Shown in pieces: positions 8,687-16,879 of a stretch of DNA of 64,000 nucleotides. The first letter of the stretch is position 1, and each line of letters starts with the position of its first letter. The notes under the pieces are model-generated. The model ran no database searches. It was not told where the DNA came from and was given only the letters and a program-made list of their open reading frames with translations. Position numbers and translations under genes: made by a program. The DNA comes from an uncultured Bryobacteraceae bacterium (GTDB lineage Bacteria; Acidobacteriota; Terriglobia; Bryobacterales; Bryobacteraceae): assembly GCA_937920635.1 (NCBI GenBank), contig CAKZUE010000054.1, forward strand, positions 1 through 64,000, written 5' to 3'.

Positions 8687-9289
8687 CTATCTGGTACCCA
8701 GCTCGACCCGTAAGGCGCGCCAGCCGCCGTCATCGAGAACCAGTTGAGTCCAGCCCCGGCTGAGCTTTGTATCAATGCCGAGGCGCTGCCCGGCCTGATT
8801 CAGGCGCCATTGCCATTCAAAGCCGGCTTCGGCGACGCCGAGGCCGGTGGAGCGAATCTCCAAGATCCGCACGAGCGCCGGGACGGCGACGGGCAGGGTG
8901 ATTTTGGCTTCATATCCAGGACTCGAAGCCAACGAGGCCCTGTGGCTCCAGTTTTCGGCTTCTCTGCGGAAAACCTCGTCCACCACGAGCCGGCAAACGG
9001 GGCCTGTTGCCGTGACGACTTCGGAAAGCCGCGCAATGCCCAGGCTGGTCCAGCGGTCCCATCCTGCCTGAGCGCTTGAAGCCTCCTGGCAGCGGCCTGG
9101 GGCTTCCGAATCGATCGATTCCACACGCGCGGCACGAAACGGCTCGCTCGCCAGGATCGCCCGGGCGGCCTCATCGGGAGTGGGAGGAGGAGCGCCGCAC
9201 CCGGCCATGGACAGCAGGCCCGCCAACAGTCCGAAAGTCAGGATCGGGGCGGGGACCGGATGCGAGAAGCCGGACGGTTGCTGCCGCAT
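8687..9289 (-). CDS. Hypothetical lipoprotein
   Basis: A 200-residue protein of unrecognised family. Residues 1-31 form a lipoprotein signal peptide: basic and polar N-region, hydrophobic ILTFGLLAGLLSMAGC with Cys31 as the lipidated residue, then a Gly/Ala/Pro spacer. The mature part has alternating beta-like stretches (ITLPVAVPALVRILEIR) and three further Cys that could form a disulphide. It ends just inside the spacer that carries the polysaccharide promoter. A hairpin terminator separates it from the DUF465 gene upstream, so it is probably its own transcription unit. No function is proposed. Confidence 0.7.
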   Translation of the reverse strand: MRQQPSGFSHPVPAPILTFGLLAGLLSMAGCGAPPPTPDEAARAILASEPFRAARVESIDSEAPGRCQEASSAQAGWDRWTSLGIARLSEVVTATGPVCRLVVDEVFRREAENWSHRASLASSPGYEAKITLPVAVPALVRILEIRSTGLGVAEAGFEWQWRLNQAGQRLGIDTKLSRGWTQLVLDDGGWRALRVELGTR

Positions 9290-9349
9290 GGCCGCTATCC
9301 TAGCGGCCGGATGGAAGACAGTGCAAGAGGCTTTCTACGAAGAATGGAA

Positions 9350-9382
9350 AGCCCCGGCCCGCTGTCGGGGTGGGCCGGGGCT
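9350..9382 (-). terminator. Intrinsic-type terminator hairpin downstream of the DUF465 gene
   Basis: An 11-bp perfect inverted repeat (AGCCCCGGCCC at 9350-9360 with GGGCCGGGGCT at 9372-9382) flanks an 11-base loop. Read on the minus strand it ends in GGGGCTTTCC, a short T run. It lies 38 bases after the stop of the minus-strand DUF465 gene, where a terminator is expected. Confidence 0.6.
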
Positions 9383-9420
9383 TCGGGTTTGCATCTCGAA
9401 CCGGAGGTCACGAGCTGAGC

Positions 9421-9657
9421 TCAGGCCACCTCGGAGGCCTTGTAGCGGGACATGATCTGATGCATCTGGTCCTTCAGGTGAAGCTTCAGCTTCTTCAGGC
9501 GGTGTTCCTCCACTTCATCCTCCGGGGTGTGGTAGGGTTTCGCTTCAATCTCTTCGATCAGCCGCTTGTACTCGGCGTGCTTCTCGGCGAGAGCCCGAAA
9601 CTCCTCGTTGTGCTGCATAAGGTACTCTTTCAACGCTTCCTGGGTAAACTTTTCCAT
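9421..9657 (-). CDS. DUF465/YdcH-like small helical protein
   Basis: A 78-residue, highly charged alpha-helical protein. The pattern HNEEFRALAEKHAEYKRLIEEIE, a short turn (PYHTPEDEVE) and a second helix (HRLKKLKLHLKDQMHQIMSRY) is the two-helix hairpin of the DUF465/YdcH family, a small cytosolic protein of unknown role that is usually 70-80 residues long. The ATG at 9657 has AAGGAGAA seven bases upstream. It is transcribed divergently from the FmdB-type zinc-ribbon gene and followed by a clear hairpin terminator. Confidence 0.85.
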   Translation of the reverse strand: MEKFTQEALKEYLMQHNEEFRALAEKHAEYKRLIEEIEAKPYHTPEDEVEEHRLKKLKLHLKDQMHQIMSRYKASEVA

Positions 9658-9932
9658 GTGAATGGTTCTCCTTCGTGTGGGAAGGTCCGTGCCTGGCCGT
9701 CTCGTGGCGGGAAGGATGAGATGGCGCGGCGCAAGGACCGTTGCATCAGTACACCCGGCGGCGGCTGTCCGAAACCGCCGACACCCTGACACTAACACTT
9801 TTGAAACCTTCACACAATCCCATCGAGACACGATGGCTGGAAATAGGCCGGCCAGCGGGCGGGGCGTTGCGCCCCGGGGTGGAAACCGGTCCGCCGCTGG
9901 TGTAAGAGAAGAAGTAGAGACGGAGGTTCTGT

Positions 9933-10097
9933 ATGCCTCACTACGTGTATGTGTGCAAGGACTGCAAGAAGGAATTCGAGAAAGTGATGCATATGGACGA
10001 ACTCCACAAGAAGAAGGTGGAGTGCCCTTATTGCGGAAGCACGAAGGTGGAGCTGGCGGTGACCTCCTTCTCCGCCGTGACTTCCAAGAAGAGCTGA
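9933..10097 (+). CDS. FmdB-type zinc-ribbon protein
   Basis: A 54-residue protein with the FmdB/CxxC_CxxC_SSSS zinc-ribbon signature. It starts MPHYVYVCKDCKKEFE, with Cys8 and Cys11 as the first pair and Cys31-Pro-Tyr-Cys34 as the second, followed by Gly-Ser. The tail is Ser/Lys-rich, as in the family. GGAGG lies six bases before the ATG. The family is often called a putative regulatory protein but its biochemical role is unproven. It is monocistronic, with a hairpin terminator 15 bases after its stop. Confidence 0.85.
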   Translation: MPHYVYVCKDCKKEFEKVMHMDELHKKKVECPYCGSTKVELAVTSFSAVTSKKS

Positions 10098-10111
10098 CGC
10101 GCGGGGGTTGC

Positions 10112-10137
10112 GGGAAGCCAGCCGATACTGGCTTCCC
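10112..10137 (+). terminator. Terminator hairpin between the zinc-ribbon gene and the convergent dehydratase gene
   Basis: A perfect 10-bp stem (GGGAAGCCAG at 10112-10121, CTGGCTTCCC at 10128-10137) with a 6-base loop lies just after the zinc-ribbon stop. An outer GCGGG/CCCGC pairing may extend it. No T run follows on the plus strand. It may serve both converging genes. Confidence 0.5.
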
Positions 10138-10289
10138 CCGCCGGCAAGGGATGCAGGCGTTGTGTACTGCCAGGCCAAGACTTGGCGAGCCGACGCAGCG
10201 ATCCAGGCCAAGCCCCCCTTGCAGCGACTGGAAGAACCGCGAATCGGAGGCTCTGGAACCGTCTCCGCAGCGTGCAGGGGCCTGCGGGG

Positions 10290-11591
10290 TCACCATCGGG
10301 GCAGGATGCGCTGCCAGGCGGGATCGACGTGTTTGCGCATCTCGGCGGCGTCGTCGCGGCGGCGGTAAGGCAGGCGGTGATAGCGCTCTTCGAGACGCGC
10401 CACCTGGTCCCAGTCAATCTCCGCGCCCAGACCGGGACGGTCCGGCACGGGCACAGCGCCGTTTTCAAACCGGACCCGTCCGCCGGCGAGGATCTCGTCG
10501 GAGGCATGCTGCCAGGGATAGTGCGTGTCGCAGGCGAACTGCATGGCGGGCGTGGCGCAGCAGGCGTGCGTCATGATCAGCAGGCTCAGACCCAGGTGGT
10601 TGTTGGAATGCATGGAGAGTCCGAGACCGAGGCAGCGGCAGAGATCGCCGAGCCGCTGCACGGCGCGGATGCCGCCCCAGTAGTGGGGATCGGACAGCAC
10701 GACCTGTACGGCGTCCTGGCGCCAGGCGGGCAGGATGTCTTCGAAGCCGGTGACGGCGACATTGGAGGCCAGGGGGATATCGGCGCCGGCGGCGAGCAGG
10801 CGGCGGCGGACTTCGGCCATGCCGTCGAGGCCGGCGCAGGGGTCTTCCAGGTATCCTCCGCCGGCGAGTTCCTCGCGCAGGGAGAGACCGACGCGGACGG
10901 AAGTTTCCACGCTCCAGGCGCAGTTCGGATCGATCCGGAGCGGATAATCCGGGCCGAATTCGGCGCGCAACTGGCGGATGGTTTCGATCTCGATTTCGGG
11001 ATCGAGCACGCCGCCTTTCAGCTTGATTTCGCGGAAGCCGTATTGGGAGATCATCTGGCGGCACTGGCGGACCATGGACTCAGGCGTCAGGCACTCGCCG
11101 TATTCGTCCCCGCGCGCGTCGGCGCCCTCGCCTCCGCCGCCGGCGTGTTTGTAGAAAAGGTACGCAGAAAAGGGCGCCGCATCGCGGGCGCGCCCGCCAA
11201 GCAGATCGCAGACGGGCTTGCCCACAGCTTTGCCGATGATGTCGAGGCAGGCGGCTTCGACGGCGGCAAAGGCGCGGCGGCGGGCGTCGTGAGGATTTTC
11301 GCCGGGCACGAGCCAGGTCTGGGAACGGTCGCCTTCCGCCTGTTCCGCGCCCCATTGCATCCAGAGCGCGTGGAGGGCGAAAGGATCCATGCCGAGGACG
11401 TGCTGGCGGAGGGCGTTCAATGCAGCCAGCGAGCCGTCACCGCCGTGCGCCTCGGCAACGCCGAAGATGCCGTCGGTGGTGTCGAGCCGGATCAGCGTGC
11501 GCAGAGCATAGGGCGCGTGGCGCCCGTAGGAGCTGCGCAGCGGAGGGTCGGCGACGGCGAGCGGATGGATGGAGAATTCCTGAATGACCAC
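10290..11591 (-). CDS. Glucarate dehydratase-like enolase-superfamily enzyme
   Basis: A 433-residue cytosolic enzyme of the GlucD branch of the enolase superfamily, which dehydrates acid sugars such as D-glucarate to 5-keto-4-deoxyglucarate. The barrel carries the expected residues in order: KLKGG (the KxK catalytic lysine), RIDPNCAW and YLEDPC (metal ligands), SNVAV with Asn in the third metal position as in glucarate dehydratase, VLSDPHYWGG, and SMHSNNHLG with the catalytic His of the His-Asp dyad. The length fits GlucD (about 440). The start is GTG at 11591 without a strong ribosome-binding site. Exact substrate is uncertain because paralogues act on other aldarates. Confidence 0.85.
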   Translation of the reverse strand: MVIQEFSIHPLAVADPPLRSSYGRHAPYALRTLIRLDTTDGIFGVAEAHGGDGSLAALNALRQHVLGMDPFALHALWMQWGAEQAEGDRSQTWLVPGENPHDARRRAFAAVEAACLDIIGKAVGKPVCDLLGGRARDAAPFSAYLFYKHAGGGGEGADARGDEYGECLTPESMVRQCRQMISQYGFREIKLKGGVLDPEIEIETIRQLRAEFGPDYPLRIDPNCAWSVETSVRVGLSLREELAGGGYLEDPCAGLDGMAEVRRRLLAAGADIPLASNVAVTGFEDILPAWRQDAVQVVLSDPHYWGGIRAVQRLGDLCRCLGLGLSMHSNNHLGLSLLIMTHACCATPAMQFACDTHYPWQHASDEILAGGRVRFENGAVPVPDRPGLGAEIDWDQVARLEERYHRLPYRRRDDAAEMRKHVDPAWQRILPRW

Positions 11592-11770
11592 GCAGGCACG
11601 ATATCACGGCAGGCGGCGGGGCTGAATCGACGAACAGACACCGCAACCGACCACCGCACGATCAGCGCGGCTTGCTGCCGCGCCTGCGGCGATTCATTCA
11701 GACGTGTTGCCCGATGAAGGGCAAAGAATCAAACGTTCCGGGCTGCCGCTGGTGTTGCCTTCAGGGCGGA

Positions 11771-13063
11771 TCACAACAGCCGCGTGACGCCGGGCGTGAA
11801 TACCGGGTAGGTTCCGTCGGCCTGCGGCCAGACGGGCGGCTCGCTGTCATCGTGCAGATCCTCGGGCCGCGGCGCGTAGTAGAAGTTCGATTTCTCCACG
11901 CGCTCCCAGGTGAGCTCCTGCCCCGTGTAGCAGGCGAGCTGCCCCATGACGGCGATGCGCGTGGAACGCGCCATGTAGCTGCCATTGTTGAGAGGCTTGC
12001 CGGAGCGGATGGCCTCGAACAGCGCCACGTGCTCGAGGTCGTAGGCGTTGTTCTTCGACGGCGGTTGCGAGCTCGACCAGTTGGTTTCGCCGGTGATGCG
12101 GAGGTTGAGCAGGTCGCAGCGGCCTTTGCTGCCGAGGATCAGGGAAGAGTTCTCGTTGTAACAGTTGTCGATGGTGCGGCAATAGGCGTAAACACGGACG
12201 CCGCGCGGGAATTCATAGACCACGGCGTGGTGGTCGAAGACGGAGCCGAACTCCTCGCCCCGGAGCGTGGAGCGGCCGCCCATGCCCCAGCAGTGCAGGG
12301 GCGCGGCGTCACCGAGCGCCCAGGAAGACCGGTCGAGATTGTGGATGAGCGTCTGAGGGACGTCGTCGCCGGAGAGCCAGTGGAAGTGGTACTGGTTGGC
12401 GGCCTGGAATTCGAGTTCTTTTTGTTTCGGGCGGCGCTGCCGGACGACGTAAGGCGGGCGGAGCCAGGTTTCCTGAATGGCGACGATGTCGCCGATGAGG
12501 CCGGAGTGGACCTTCTCCATGGTTTCGATGTAGCCGGGATGGTAGCGGGATTGCAGCCCGCTGACGACGCAGAGCCGCTTCTGACGCGCGAGCTCGCAGG
12601 CTTCCTCGACCATGCGGATGCCGGCGGGGTCGATGGCGTGAGGCTTTTCGAGGAAGACGTGTTTGCCGGCTTCGATGGCGGCCTTCAGGTGCAGCGGGTG
12701 GAACTTGGCAGCGTTGGCGATGATGACGGCGTCGCTCGATTCGACGACATGGCGGTAAGCCTGGAAGCCTGTGAAGATGCGGTCGTCGGGGACGTCGACC
12801 TGATCCGGGAACTTGAGTTTCAGCGAGGTGCGCTTCTCCTCGCAGCGGTCGCGCAGGATGTCGGCGAGCGCGACAATGCGGATGTCCTTGCCCGCGCGCA
12901 TGGCGTTGATGGCAGCCGCCTCGCCGCGTCCGCCGCAGCCTATGACGCCGACGCGGATCACGCCTGAGCCGGCGGCGTGCAGGCTGAGGCCGGCAGGGAG
13001 CCAGGCTGCCGTGGAAGCGAGAAACGAGCGCCGGCTGGCGCCGCCGTCCTGTTCATGGTTCAT
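11771..13063 (-). CDS. Tat-exported Gfo/Idh/MocA family oxidoreductase
   Basis: A 430-residue NAD(P)-dependent sugar oxidoreductase with a twin-arginine signal (SRRSFLASTAAWLPAGL), suggesting periplasmic location, as is common for this family in soil acidobacteria and planctomycetes. The Rossmann motif is VIRVGVIGCGGRGEAA. The family EKP motif is present (GKHVFLEKPHA) and a conserved C-terminal region contains HLDR/HNLDRSSWALGD. The ATG at 13063 has GGAGG seven bases upstream and replaces a longer frame by seven codons. The neighbouring glucarate dehydratase-like gene on the same strand suggests a sugar-acid catabolic setting; the substrate is unknown. Confidence 0.88.
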   Translation of the reverse strand: MNHEQDGGASRRSFLASTAAWLPAGLSLHAAGSGVIRVGVIGCGGRGEAAAINAMRAGKDIRIVALADILRDRCEEKRTSLKLKFPDQVDVPDDRIFTGFQAYRHVVESSDAVIIANAAKFHPLHLKAAIEAGKHVFLEKPHAIDPAGIRMVEEACELARQKRLCVVSGLQSRYHPGYIETMEKVHSGLIGDIVAIQETWLRPPYVVRQRRPKQKELEFQAANQYHFHWLSGDDVPQTLIHNLDRSSWALGDAAPLHCWGMGGRSTLRGEEFGSVFDHHAVVYEFPRGVRVYAYCRTIDNCYNENSSLILGSKGRCDLLNLRITGETNWSSSQPPSKNNAYDLEHVALFEAIRSGKPLNNGSYMARSTRIAVMGQLACYTGQELTWERVEKSNFYYAPRPEDLHDDSEPPVWPQADGTYPVFTPGVTRLL

Positions 13064-13156
13064 GAGAAGTCCTCCGCGGCGCATTCTACCTCACGGGCGC
13101 ACCGGCTTCCTCCGGGCGGCGCCATCGCATAGAGTAGAAGTCGAAAGGAGCAGACC

Positions 13157-13729
13157 ATGGCGAAGAAAATCCTGATGCTCGTCGGCGATTACGTGGAAGA
13201 TTACGAGGTGATGGTTCCTTTCCAGGCCCTGCAAATGCTGGGCTTCACGGTGCATGCGGTCTGTCCGGGCAAGAAGCAGGGGGAAAAGATCCGCACGGCG
13301 GTGCATGATTTCGAGGGCGACCAGACCTATAGCGAGAAGCGCGGCCATGATTTCGTGCTGAATCAGGGTTTCGATGTGGTGCTGCCGTCGGACTACGACG
13401 CTTTGGTGATCCCCGGCGGGAGGGCGCCGGAATATCTGCGGCTGAACGCGCGCGTGCTGGACATTACCCGGCATTTCTTCGATTCGAACAAGCCGGTGGC
13501 GGCGGTTTGCCATGGAATTCAACTGCTGGCGGCGGCGGGCGTGCTGAAAGGGCGGAAGCTGACGGCCTATCCGGCAGTAGGGCCGGAAGTGACCGCCTGC
13601 GGTGGAACCTACGTTGACGTGCCCTTGACGGAGGCGGTGGAAGACGGCAACCTGGTGACCGCGCCCGCATGGCCCGCGCATCCGGCGTGGCTGGGAAAAT
13701 TCATCCGGCTGCTGGGAGCGGGCTCTTGA
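13157..13729 (+). CDS. DJ-1/PfpI family protein (class I glutamine amidotransferase-like)
   Basis: A 190-residue cytosolic protein of the DJ-1/ThiJ/PfpI fold. It opens [20 protein letters not shown], where Glu17 matches the family acidic residue next to the active site. The nucleophile elbow is AVCHGIQLL with Cys118. [10 protein letters not shown] is the conserved loop after the central strand. Members act as deglycases, proteases or chaperones, and the true reaction cannot be told from sequence. AAGGAG lies seven bases before the ATG. It lies 30 bases before the GH5-like gene and divergent from the Gfo/Idh/MocA gene. Confidence 0.88.
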   Translation: MAKKILMLVGDYVEDYEVMVPFQALQMLGFTVHAVCPGKKQGEKIRTAVHDFEGDQTYSEKRGHDFVLNQGFDVVLPSDYDALVIPGGRAPEYLRLNARVLDITRHFFDSNKPVAAVCHGIQLLAAAGVLKGRKLTAYPAVGPEVTACGGTYVDVPLTEAVEDGNLVTAPAWPAHPAWLGKFIRLLGAGS

Positions 13730-13759
13730 GACAGTCTGCCGAGGCGCAAGCGTCTTTCC

Positions 13760-14764
13760 ATGACTGCCAGACAACAATGGGCCGTGTGCTGGCTCCTGTG
13801 TGCGGCCTTGCTGGGCGCGGAAGCCCAGTCTCCCGCGCTGGGCGTGCGCGGGACGGATTTCACGCTGGATGGGAAGCCGTTTGAATTCACGGGCGTCAGT
13901 TTTTTCAATGCGATTTACAACGCGGAGTTCAACCGTTCGGAAGAATTACGGCGGCAATGGCTGAAGAAATTCCGGCGGTATGGCGTGAATGTTTTACGCG
14001 TCTGGGCGCAATGGGACAACCGGCGGGGATTTGTGGACACGTGCACGGAGTGTTCGCTGTTCGCGGCTGACGGCTCGCTGAGGAGCGGGCCGCTGGCGGT
14101 GCTCAAAGAGATGCTAGCGTCAGCCGCGGCGGAGGGAGTGGTGATCGAGCTGACGCTTTTCACGCGCGAGAGCTGGCTCGACAACATCCGGCTGCCGGAT
14201 GCGGCGATGGAGCGCGGGGCGGCGGAGCTGGCACGGGAGTTGAAGCCGTGGCGGAACGCGGCTTTTCAGGTGTGGAACGAGTTCTCGCATCACACGGTTC
14301 CAATTGTGAAGGCGATCAAGGCTGTGGATCCGGAGCGCCTGGTGACGAGTTCCCCGGGAGTGGCGGGAGTGCTGACAGGGAGCGCGGAAGAGACGGCGCT
14401 GATGGATTTTCTGACGCCGCACACGTCAAGACAGAATGCGGGGAAACCGTGGGCAATTGCGCCGGCGGAGATCCGGTATCTGATCGCGCGTTACGGAAAG
14501 CCGGTGGTGGACGATGAGCCGGCGCGGAACGGGACGGCGCAGTTCGGCGGACCGCGCGGGGAGACGTTTCCGGAGGATCACATCATCCAGATCCAGCGGG
14601 TGCGGGAGACGGGCGGGTATGTGATCTACCATCACGACATGTTCCAGACGGGGCGGGGTTCGGCGGCGGTGCCGCCGGCGGGAATTCCGGATCCGGAGTT
14701 CAGCGCGTATCACAGGAGGGTGTTCGAGTTTTTGGCGAGAGGCGGGCGGTATCATGCGCGGTAG
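13760..14764 (+). CDS. Secreted GH5-like glycoside hydrolase (TIM-barrel, cellulase superfamily)
   Basis: A 334-residue exported protein with a Sec signal (CWLLCAALLGAEAQ). After GVRGTDFTLDGKPFEFTGVSFFNA, the usual opening of clan GH-A mannanase/cellulase-like enzymes, the barrel contains YGVNVLRVWAQW, then QVWNEFSHH with Glu174 as likely acid/base. A second conserved acid follows a strand in VVDDEPARNG (Glu253, likely nucleophile). The spacing fits GH5-like enzymes, but the exact family and substrate cannot be set. Its end overlaps the PrcB-like gene by 11 bases, so the two are coupled. Confidence 0.75.
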   Translation: MTARQQWAVCWLLCAALLGAEAQSPALGVRGTDFTLDGKPFEFTGVSFFNAIYNAEFNRSEELRRQWLKKFRRYGVNVLRVWAQWDNRRGFVDTCTECSLFAADGSLRSGPLAVLKEMLASAAAEGVVIELTLFTRESWLDNIRLPDAAMERGAAELARELKPWRNAAFQVWNEFSHHTVPIVKAIKAVDPERLVTSSPGVAGVLTGSAEETALMDFLTPHTSRQNAGKPWAIAPAEIRYLIARYGKPVVDDEPARNGTAQFGGPRGETFPEDHIIQIQRVRETGGYVIYHHDMFQTGRGSAAVPPAGIPDPEFSAYHRRVFEFLARGGRYHAR

Positions 14765-15149
14765 GGCGTGGTTGGGTGCGGCGTTTTTCGCGATTCCCTG
14801 GTGGGTCGGGCCCGGTATGGAAGAAGTGCCGTTTGAAGTGCTGAAGGGGCGCCCGCGGCGGCAGTCCGAGGTGGCGCGGTATGAGGTGGAGAAGCAGGAC
14901 GGGGCGGTGGTGGTGACGATCCACGCCGGGCGCAAGCCGACGGGCGGCTACCGGGTGGAGGTGCGGCGCGTGGAGCGGGAAGGCGACCGCTGCGTGGCGC
15001 ACTACGCGGTGCTTGAGCCGCCGCCGGACGCGCTGGTGCCGCAGGTGATCACCTATCCGTCGGCGACGATCCGGATCCGCGCTTCCTGCGGGACAGTGGA
15101 GGTGAAGCCGCCGCTGCCGCGCGGGGCGGCGGGCGGAGAGGATCGATAA
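14754..15149 (+). CDS. Exported PrcB-C-like domain protein
   Basis: A 131-residue protein with a hydrophobic N-terminus (AWLGAAFFAIPWWVG). A domain at about residues 30-115 contains KPTGGYRVEVRRVE and a late IRASCGTVEV strand. The TGGY-x-(V/I)-x-V pattern is that of PrcB_C domains, first described in a Treponema protease-complex protein. Partner and function are unknown here. The start overlaps the end of the GH5-like gene. Annotation rests on the short motif and is moderate. Confidence 0.65.
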   Translation: MRGRAWLGAAFFAIPWWVGPGMEEVPFEVLKGRPRRQSEVARYEVEKQDGAVVVTIHAGRKPTGGYRVEVRRVEREGDRCVAHYAVLEPPPDALVPQVITYPSATIRIRASCGTVEVKPPLPRGAAGGEDR

Positions 15150-15202
15150 AAGCATACGGCTCTTCCCTTCCCTGCCCGAACTGCGTATCATAGGAGTCAG
15201 GA

Positions 15203-15279
15203 GCGCCCGTAGCTCAGCTGGATAGAGCGTTTGCCTCCGGAGCAAAAGGTCGCACGTTCGAATCGTGCCGGGCGTACCA
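15203..15279 (+). tRNA. tRNA-Arg (anticodon CCG)
   Basis: A 77-base cloverleaf with encoded CCA. The acceptor arms are GCGCCCG/CGGGCGT, with G-U at the first pair. The D arm is GCTC-AGCTGGATA-GAGC, the anticodon stem TTTGC/GCAAA with loop CTCCGGA gives anticodon CCG (reads CGG), the variable loop is AGGTC, and the T arm is GCACG-TTCGAAT-CGTGC. A possible -10 TATCAT lies at 15186-15191. A strong terminator follows. Confidence 0.95.
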
Positions 15280-15295
15280 GTCATCATCCCTCCAG

Positions 15296-15315
15296 GGCCC
15301 GCCGAAAGGCGGGCC
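15296..15315 (+). terminator. Terminator after tRNA-Arg
   Basis: A perfect 8-bp GC stem (GGCCCGCC / GGCGGGCC) with a GAAA tetraloop, followed by TTTCATTT. It begins 17 bases after the tRNA CCA. Confidence 0.75.
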
Positions 15316-15366
15316 TTTCATTTCGGCGCAGGCAGATTCCGCGCGCGGCGTTGTACCGTTAGAGTG

Positions 15367-16011
15367 ATGTTCACGGGGATCGTGGAAGAAGTCGGACGGG
15401 TGGCGGGCGCGGAGCCGCGGGCGTCGGGGAGCCGGCTGCGGATCGAGGCGGCGCGCGTTGTGGAAGGGCTCTGTGAAGGTGACAGCGTGTGCGTGCAGGG
15501 GGTGTGCCTGACGGCGGTGGCGATCACCGCCGGGGGCTTCTCGGCGGATGTCTCGCGCGAGACGCTGGAGCGCTCCACGCTGGGCGAAGCGCGGCCGGGC
15601 GCCTTGGTGAATCTGGAGCGCGCGCTGGCGGCTTCGGGCAGGCTGGGCGGACACATCGTGCAGGGGCACGTGGATGGGACGGGCGTGATCCGGGCGCTGG
15701 AGGAACGCGGCGGCGGAGACTGGTGGCTGGAGGTGGAAGCGCCGCCGGAGCTGGCGCGGTATCTGGTGTACAAGGGTTCGATCGCAGTGGACGGCATCAG
15801 CCTGACGGTGGCGCGCGTGGACGGGCCGGTGTTTGCCGTGGCGGTGATCCCGCACACGTGGGCCAACACGGCGCTGCGGGCGGCGCGCCCGGGGCAGCGG
15901 GTGAATCTCGAGGCCGACATCCTGGCCAAGTATGTGGAGCGGCTGCTGGAACAGATGGACTGGAAGCGGGAGAAGCTTACGGTGGAGCGGCTGCGGGAAC
16001 TGGGGTACTGA
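15367..16011 (+). CDS. ribE: Riboflavin synthase, alpha chain
   Basis: A 214-residue cytosolic enzyme that dismutates two 6,7-dimethyl-8-ribityllumazine molecules to riboflavin plus a pyrimidine. Two tandem lumazine-binding repeats are visible. The first opens MFTGIVEEVGRV and ends near residue 90. The second has GGHIVQGHVDGTG, IAVDGISLTVA and VIPHTWANTAL, with the usual C-terminal trimerisation helix (DILAKYVERLLEQ). The length matches the family (about 210-220). There is no other riboflavin gene next to it, and no FMN riboswitch was recognised between the tRNA terminator and the ATG. Confidence 0.95.
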   Translation: MFTGIVEEVGRVAGAEPRASGSRLRIEAARVVEGLCEGDSVCVQGVCLTAVAITAGGFSADVSRETLERSTLGEARPGALVNLERALAASGRLGGHIVQGHVDGTGVIRALEERGGGDWWLEVEAPPELARYLVYKGSIAVDGISLTVARVDGPVFAVAVIPHTWANTALRAARPGQRVNLEADILAKYVERLLEQMDWKREKLTVERLRELGY

Positions 16012-16092
16012 CGTTTCAGCCGGGCGGTACAGGGGCGCGGGGCACGAAGGCAGGACCGCGCAGCTTTGAATGAGCCTCAGCAGCGGACGGGT

Positions 16093-16866
16093 TCACTCGC
16101 CGCGCGGGAGGAACTTGCGGATGGTCAAATCGTAGAATCCCGCGCCCAGCAGTCCGCCCAGCAGGGGAGCGGCCACCGGCACCCACCAGACGTGCGAGCC
16201 GTCGGTGAGGCCGTTGACGCGGTAGCCGGCGATGACGGTCCAGAGCCGCGGGCCGAGGTCGCGCGCCGGATTGATGGCGTAGCCGTGCAGTTTGCCGAAG
16301 CTGACGCCGATGGCGAGCACGACCAGCGCCACCATCGCGGGAGTGAGGTAGGAGGGGATGGCGAGGTTTTCTTCGTCTGTGAACACGAAGACCAGGAACA
16401 GAAGCAGCGCCGTGCCGAGAACCTGATCGAAAAAGCCGGCGGCAGGCACGTCGGGAAAAGCGGGAAATGTGGTAAAAATGCCTGCGGATTTTTCGAGCAT
16501 CGGATCGAAGCGGAGGATCGCCTCGCGATAGTTGAACCACACCAGCGCGGCGCCCGCCATGCCTCCCAGCGTCTGACTCAGCATATACGGGGCCGCCTTG
16601 CTCCAGGGGAAGCCGCGGAAGACTGCCAGCGCGAGCGTCACCGCAGGGTTCAGGTGCGCGCCGCTGATCCGCGCCGCAGCCGCCACGCCGAACAGGACGC
16701 CGAGAGCCCAGCCGAAGGTGATGTTGGTGTAGCCGCCATGGACGACTTCGCCGGGCGCTCCGGTCCCAAACAGCAGCACCATGGCGACGACTCCCGCGCC
16801 GAACAGCAGGATCAGCATGGTTCCGATGAATTCCGCGGCGAGTTCGCCGGCCAGAGAAGGACGCAT
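16093..16866 (-). CDS. Aquaporin/glycerol facilitator (MIP family)
   Basis: A 257-residue inner-membrane channel with six helices and both half-helix NPA boxes, HLNPAVT (near residue 72) and INPARD (near 200). The Asp after the second NPAR is the GlpF-type, glycerol-conducting signature, so glycerol or small polyol uptake is more likely than water only. EFIGTMLILLFGAGVVA at the start and GHISGAHLNP-like ARISGAHLNPA are typical. There is no neighbouring glycerol kinase. It is followed on the same strand by nothing recognisable and preceded by the Tat-exported gene. Confidence 0.92.
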   Translation of the reverse strand: MRPSLAGELAAEFIGTMLILLFGAGVVAMVLLFGTGAPGEVVHGGYTNITFGWALGVLFGVAAAARISGAHLNPAVTLALAVFRGFPWSKAAPYMLSQTLGGMAGAALVWFNYREAILRFDPMLEKSAGIFTTFPAFPDVPAAGFFDQVLGTALLLFLVFVFTDEENLAIPSYLTPAMVALVVLAIGVSFGKLHGYAINPARDLGPRLWTVIAGYRVNGLTDGSHVWWVPVAAPLLGGLLGAGFYDLTIRKFLPRGE

Positions 16867-16879
16867 GGATCAAAGACTA

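Noticed and set aside
9662-10576. A 304-codon plus-strand frame through the zinc-ribbon gene region
   Set aside because: It crosses a terminator hairpin and has random composition. The real gene here is the 54-residue zinc-ribbon protein in another frame.
14700-15287. A minus-strand frame containing GTIRTCDLLLRRQTLYPAEL
   Set aside because: This peptide is the well-known artefact from translating a tRNA gene antisense; it lies on tRNA-Arg.
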